Shown piece by piece: positions 6,239-9,827 of a stretch of DNA of 9,827 nt. The stretch comes from an uncultured Cloacibacillus sp. (GTDB lineage: Bacteria > Synergistota > Synergistia > Synergistales > Synergistaceae): NCBI GenBank assembly GCA_934511335.1, contig CAKSWL010000063.1, positions 1-9,827 of the forward strand, in the 5' to 3' direction. The notes beneath the pieces are model-generated. The model made no database searches. It was given only the letters and a program-made list of their open reading frames with translations, and was not told the DNA's origin. The translations under genes were made by a program, and so were the position numbers. Within the stretch, counting starts at the first letter, position 1, and each line of letters starts with the position of its first letter.

Positions 6239-7138
6239 CTACTGAGCTATCGCAATCCTGATGAGATTCACAAGTATCGTCAGAATAAAGATCGTCACCG
6301 CCGGCGGGTCGATGTGCGAGTCATTATGGCTGTTGAAGGCGTTCGCCGCAAAGTCTCCTAGGAGGCTGGCGAGGATGCCGAAAATCACGCCGAGGACAGC
6401 GCCGCTGGAGCCCCAGGCCGCCATTCCCGCCAACGCGCCGAGCCCGGAGGGAAGGGTGATGTGGTGCGTCGCGGGAATCGCAAACCCGGTCTGCGCGAAG
6501 ATAAGCGAGATCGCCGAGAAACCAAAGCAGATGACGGGATAGACGCCCAGCGCCGCGTCGGAGACGCCGGCCTGCATCATCGAGGCCGCTACGAAGCTTA
6601 CCGCGATGCCGACCACCGCGCCGAGCATCACGTTATAGGTGAAGCCTTTGCCGCCCGTTACCCATACGCGGGGTTCTGTGCCGGTGTATTTTCCCGTCAG
6701 CCCTGTTTTGCCGAAGGTAAGGCGCACGATGCAGCCGGAGATCGCGACGGTCATCGCGACCGCGTCCGTAAGCGGTCCGAGGGGGGTCTTCATCAGGAGA
6801 CTGCAGATAACGAAACCAATGACGCCAAAGAGGCCGCCCACACAGATCACATCGGCTTCGCCAAGTCCGTTGAGCGGCGTCACGATGTCGTTGCCGGCCT
6901 TGAGTTTGCCTTTACTGGCCGCATACGCCGCCGCCGCTACGCCGCCGGCGAATGCCACGTGCGGCCCCATAAATGAACCAAACGCCATAAATCCGACGCC
7001 GACGTCCGCGCCGCCGCCGGCCGCCACCAAGGCTCCGGCCAAAGCGAAACACCCCGTCATTATGAACGCGGGGAGCGCGCCGAGCAACGCGCCGAAAGCT
7101 CCACCACCAAAAGCCGCTACCAAAGCAAAGATATCCAT
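6239..7138 (-). CDS. Polytopic membrane protein of unknown family in the BMC operon
   Basis: I do not recognise the family with certainty. The 299-residue protein is rich in Gly, Ala and hydrophobic residues and appears to have about eight membrane segments (roughly 3-26, 28-45, 56-74, 96-116, 122-142, 168-190, 199-218, 229-262 with a likely break, and 279-297). Conspicuous motifs are GPHVAFAGGVAAAA (58-71), ATHHITLPSGLGALAGMA (223-240) and a hydrophilic HNDSHIDPPA (271-280). The first two resemble each other loosely and may reflect an internal duplication; the histidines H60, H225, H226, H271 and H275 stand out. AGGAGG lies ten bases before the ATG at 7138. It sits 27 bases after pduS and 28 before pduT, so it is an integral operon member. 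A substrate or product transporter is the simplest guess; it does not look like the PduF glycerol facilitator or EutH. Confidence 0.8.
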   Translation of the reverse strand: MDIFALVAAFGGGAFGALLGALPAFIMTGCFALAGALVAAGGGADVGVGFMAFGSFMGPHVAFAGGVAAAAYAASKGKLKAGNDIVTPLNGLGEADVICVGGLFGVIGFVICSLLMKTPLGPLTDAVAMTVAISGCIVRLTFGKTGLTGKYTGTEPRVWVTGGKGFTYNVMLGAVVGIAVSFVAASMMQAGVSDAALGVYPVICFGFSAISLIFAQTGFAIPATHHITLPSGLGALAGMAAWGSSGAVLGVIFGILASLLGDFAANAFNSHNDSHIDPPAVTIFILTILVNLIRIAIAQ

Positions 7139-7165
7139 AGTATTATTGCCTCCTCTATATTGTGA

Positions 7166-8503
7166 TTATTGTTGATTCCTCTGATGTATTACTATAACAC
7201 TCTCCGTAACGGCTTTGACCGTTCCAGTTATAGATGCATGAAGATTAGAGCCTAATTTTCCCTGCGGCGCCCGCGCAATGAGGTCGCCGCGATTTACCTG
7301 GTCGTTCACCTTTACCACCGGCTCGGAGGGAGCGCCCGCGCCCTGCCGAAGCGGCAGTGTGACCGTTGCGAATCTGTATTTATTATACTCCATCGGCGCC
7401 GGTTTGTCATACTGCGAGAGGCCCAATTGGCGTATAAGTTTGCCGACGGGATAGCGCTTGTATTCCCGGAAGCCGTCGCATCGCTCAGGCTCCGCGCGCA
7501 GGCTGTTTTTCACGCCGTTCCGCATGAGGAGGTTTTTAATGGAGGCGTTGAACTTCCACGGCTGGAGCTCCATCACGCAGGCATATTCGCAGAGGCGGCA
7601 GCCGCAGCAGAGATAGGCGTTCATCGGGCTCTGTTTTTGATCGCAGAGGCTGCCGTAGGCCGCGATGCGCATCATTTTGTGCGGCTCGATCCGATGGCCG
7701 AGGAGGCGGCGCGGGCAGACCTCGGTGCAGAGCGAACACTGCATGCAGGCTATCGCTGCGTCGCGGACGCTCCTTTCCAGGGGCTTTTTCAGGCTTGTCA
7801 GAAGGGAGTGCCCCACGGGCAGGACGATCAGCCCCTTCGTCGTCTTCGTCACCAGGCTCTCCGGCGAAACGGTCATCCCCATCATCGGGCCGCCGTTGAC
7901 GACCGCGTAGTCGGAGACGACGGCGCCGCCCGCAAGCTCGATCGCCTCTTTAACGGTGATGCCCAGCGGGACCCTCACGCTCTTCGGGCTGCGTACCGCG
8001 CCGGTGACCGTCAGGTACTTATCTGTGACCGGCGTGCCGTTTTTGCCGGCTGCGAGGATGTTGAGCGCCGTTTCAACATTGACGACGATGACGCCGACGT
8101 TGAGGGGGATGCCGCCTTCGGGGACGATCTTTCCCGTCACTTCGTAGACGATCACCTGTTCGTCTCCCGCGGGGTAGAAACTTCCCAGAAGGCAAAGCGA
8201 CAGTTTAGGGTGCCGCGGAAGCTCGCGGGAAAGGCTTTCAGCCGCCCCGTGATAGTGTTCTTTCAGCGCGATGACGCCGCGCTCCGCTCCCACGCTTTCG
8301 ACGATGAGGTCAAGCGCCTCGAGAAGGTTCGCCGCCTCTGTCTCCATGAGCTGCTGATCCACCCGGAGCAGCGGTTCGCACTCCGCGCCGTTGATGATGA
8401 CGGTCTGCGCCCGCGCCCCCAGTTTGACGTGGGTCGGGAAGCCGGCGCCGCCGGCTCCCACTATCCCCGCCTCTAAAACTGAACTGATCAGTTTATCGTT
8501 CAT
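7166..8503 (-). CDS. pduS: PduS-like RnfC-type flavo/Fe-S reductase
   Basis: PduS is a flavoprotein with two [4Fe-4S] clusters, reported in Salmonella and Citrobacter as a cobalamin reductase that supports diol dehydratase; it is related to the RnfC/NuoF family and reported to bind PduT. At 445 residues it is full length. N-terminal VGAGGAGFPTHVKL (15-28) is the family signature; GGIPLNVGVIVVNVET (130-145) belongs to the flavin/nucleotide fold. Cluster motifs are C253-C256-C259-C263 and C299-C302-C305-C309; the C-terminal region from about 392 resembles a biotinyl/lipoyl-like barrel. The start chosen is ATG 8503, preceded by an AGGA, since it aligns with the PduS N-terminus; an in-frame GTG at 8512 is the alternative. 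It begins 12 bases after the pduP stop. If the upstream enzyme is not B12-dependent, the electron role may be different. Confidence 0.92.
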   Translation of the reverse strand: MNDKLISSVLEAGIVGAGGAGFPTHVKLGARAQTVIINGAECEPLLRVDQQLMETEAANLLEALDLIVESVGAERGVIALKEHYHGAAESLSRELPRHPKLSLCLLGSFYPAGDEQVIVYEVTGKIVPEGGIPLNVGVIVVNVETALNILAAGKNGTPVTDKYLTVTGAVRSPKSVRVPLGITVKEAIELAGGAVVSDYAVVNGGPMMGMTVSPESLVTKTTKGLIVLPVGHSLLTSLKKPLERSVRDAAIACMQCSLCTEVCPRRLLGHRIEPHKMMRIAAYGSLCDQKQSPMNAYLCCGCRLCEYACVMELQPWKFNASIKNLLMRNGVKNSLRAEPERCDGFREYKRYPVGKLIRQLGLSQYDKPAPMEYNKYRFATVTLPLRQGAGAPSEPVVKVNDQVNRGDLIARAPQGKLGSNLHASITGTVKAVTESVIVIHQRNQQ

Positions 8504-8515
8504 GGCGACCACATC

Positions 8516-9827
8516 CTAGCGGATGTCCATGCCTCCGACCAGCACGCATCTCCGCCGGCGGGCGAAGGTCTTGGCAGAAGAGAGCCCCTCCCCCGTTGGT
8601 CCGGCGATCGTAAAGGTCGTGTGTCCCATGCCGCCGACACCGATGCCGGCATACGAAGGGCCGTTTTTGACAAAGATCGTCGTCTGGATGATTTTGGCCA
8701 TCTTTGTAAGACTGTCGACGTTGCGCGAGTGCATGATCGCCGTGTGGCGGTTGCCGTGCTCGACTCGCACCGCCATCTCGATGGCCGCGTTGACGTCCTC
8801 GGCGCGCACGACCGGCAGGATCGGCATCATCAGCTCGAGCTGCACGAAGGGATGGTCCTCTTTGACCTCCATGATGATGGCGCGCGTGTCGTCGGGAGCC
8901 TCGACACCGGCTTTTTCAAGAATGTATTTCGCGCTCTTGCCGACAAAATCCGTCTTCGGAGCCTTTTTATCATTCGTGACAAGTTCGACGAGACGCTCGA
9001 TCACCGCAGGGTCCTTCACCTCAAAGGCGCCGTTTTTCTTCATGTTGAAGATAAGATAATCCGCCGCGGAATCGACGACGATGACCTCCTTTTCCGCGAT
9101 GCAGGGAAGGTTGTTGTCGAAGGAGCAGCCGTCGATAATGTCTTTAGCGGCCTTTTCGATGTTCGCGCTCTCGTCCACGACGGCGGGTGGATTGCCCGCG
9201 CCCGCGCCGATCGCCTTTTTACCGCTGGAAAGTACGGTTTTGACGATCGCCGGCCCGCCGGTGGCGACGAGCATCCTCACCTTTGGATGGGCCATCATCA
9301 GATTGGTGTTTTCGATCGACGGTTCGGAGACGGTGACGATGAGGTTCGCCGGCGCTCCGGCCTCCGCAAGGGCCCTGTTGAGCTCACGCACGAGCCAGAT
9401 GGAGACATTTTTTGCCCGCGGATGCGGGCTGAAAACGACTGTGTTGCCAGCGGCGAGCATCCCGATAGAGTTGCAGATGATCGTCTCCGTAGGGTTGGTC
9501 GTCGGGGTGATCGCGCCGATGACGCCAAAGGGCGAGTATTCGACGATCGTCAGGCCGTCGTCTCCCGTTAAGGCCTCGGTCGTGAGGTCCTCGATGCCCG
9601 GCGTTTTTGTCGCCGCGAGGCGATTTTTGATGAGCTTATGCTCATAGTTTCCCATTCCCGTCTCTTCGACCGTGGAACGGGCCATGAATTGCAGATTTTC
9701 TTCGTTAAGGACGACGCGGCGGATGGTCTCGACAAAACGGGCTCTGTCGGCCATCGAACAGTCGAGGTATATCCGCTGCGCGGCTGCGGCCGCTTCGATG
9801 GCGTCGTCCATGCTCGCAAATATCCCG
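8516..9827 (-). CDS. pduP: PduP-like CoA-acylating aldehyde dehydrogenase, 5' end cut by window
   Basis: Converts propionaldehyde (or a similar aldehyde) plus CoA and NAD+ to acyl-CoA and NADH inside the BMC lumen. The frame is open to the right edge: the five codons before the Met at 9811 read GIFAS, continuing the PduP-type segment GIF-x-S, so that Met is internal and the gene begins outside the window. About 436 residues are visible against about 464 in Salmonella PduP, so about 25-35, including the lumen-targeting N-terminal helix, are unseen. The catalytic cysteine is in FDNNLPCIAEKEV (codon at 9101-9103); TPTTNPTET and the glycine-rich ATGGPAIV and GAGAGNPP segments fit the family. EutE is the main alternative; the neighbours favour PduP. 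Stop TAG at 8516-8518 is 12 bases from the pduS start. Confidence 0.94.
   Translation of the reverse strand, partial: GIFASMDDAIEAAAAAQRIYLDCSMADRARFVETIRRVVLNEENLQFMARSTVEETGMGNYEHKLIKNRLAATKTPGIEDLTTEALTGDDGLTIVEYSPFGVIGAITPTTNPTETIICNSIGMLAAGNTVVFSPHPRAKNVSIWLVRELNRALAEAGAPANLIVTVSEPSIENTNLMMAHPKVRMLVATGGPAIVKTVLSSGKKAIGAGAGNPPAVVDESANIEKAAKDIIDGCSFDNNLPCIAEKEVIVVDSAADYLIFNMKKNGAFEVKDPAVIERLVELVTNDKKAPKTDFVGKSAKYILEKAGVEAPDDTRAIIMEVKEDHPFVQLELMMPILPVVRAEDVNAAIEMAVRVEHGNRHTAIMHSRNVDSLTKMAKIIQTTIFVKNGPSYAGIGVGGMGHTTFTIAGPTGEGLSSAKTFARRRRCVLVGGMDIR

Noticed and set aside
7427..8476. 349-codon plus-strand reading frame
   Set aside because: Antisense to pduS, which has intact cluster motifs along its length.
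8621..9571. 316-codon plus-strand reading frame
   Set aside because: Antisense to pduP; His/Arg/Asp-rich without motifs.
9809..9811. Met codon at 9811 as the start of the aldehyde dehydrogenase
   Set aside because: The frame stays open to the edge, and the preceding codons GIFAS match the PduP-type segment before this position, so the Met is internal.

Overview
All recognisable genes lie on the minus strand. The window divides into a bacterial microcompartment (BMC) operon of the propanediol-utilisation (Pdu) type, read from the right edge down to about 2980, followed by two single-gene units: a peroxiredoxin and a type III glutamine synthetase that runs off the left edge. Both edge genes, pduP and glnN, are cut by the window. 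No tRNA, rRNA, insertion sequence, CRISPR array or plus-strand gene is supported.

The BMC operon, in transcription order, is pduP (CoA-acylating aldehyde dehydrogenase, 5' end missing), pduS (RnfC-like flavo/Fe-S reductase), an unrecognised polytopic membrane protein, pduT (tandem-BMC shell protein with the Fe-S cysteine at residue 38), an unusual protein with four CxxC-aromatic-Tyr repeats fused to a glutaredoxin-like domain, pduU (permuted BMC shell protein), pduV/eutP (Ras-like P-loop protein) and a FucO-like iron alcohol dehydrogenase. It ends in a strong hairpin that overlaps the alcohol dehydrogenase stop codon. The P-S-T-U-V order matches the end of the Salmonella pdu operon. The differences are that the alcohol dehydrogenase sits last instead of between P and S, and that two extra genes are inserted, one between S and T and one between T and U. 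The expected chemistry is aldehyde dismutation inside a shell: PduP makes acyl-CoA and NADH, and the alcohol dehydrogenase reoxidises NADH by making an alcohol. PduS, PduT and perhaps the CxxC-glutaredoxin protein would handle electrons at or across the shell. The signature enzyme that makes the aldehyde (diol dehydratase, glycyl-radical enzyme or another) and the main hexameric shell genes are not in view; they probably lie upstream, beyond 9827.

The peroxiredoxin and glnN each have a sigma70-like promoter with a perfect TTGACA box. A perfectly symmetric set of four TGCTTA/TAAGCA sites lies upstream of the glnN promoter. The peroxiredoxin promoter has a partial PerR-like box and a small inverted repeat near its start point.

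The source looks like an anaerobic or fermentative bacterium with GC-rich coding DNA, AT-rich intergenic DNA and strong AGGAGG ribosome sites. GSIII together with a Pdu-type BMC would fit a gut or sludge anaerobe such as a member of Synergistota, but the taxonomic guess is only an inference.
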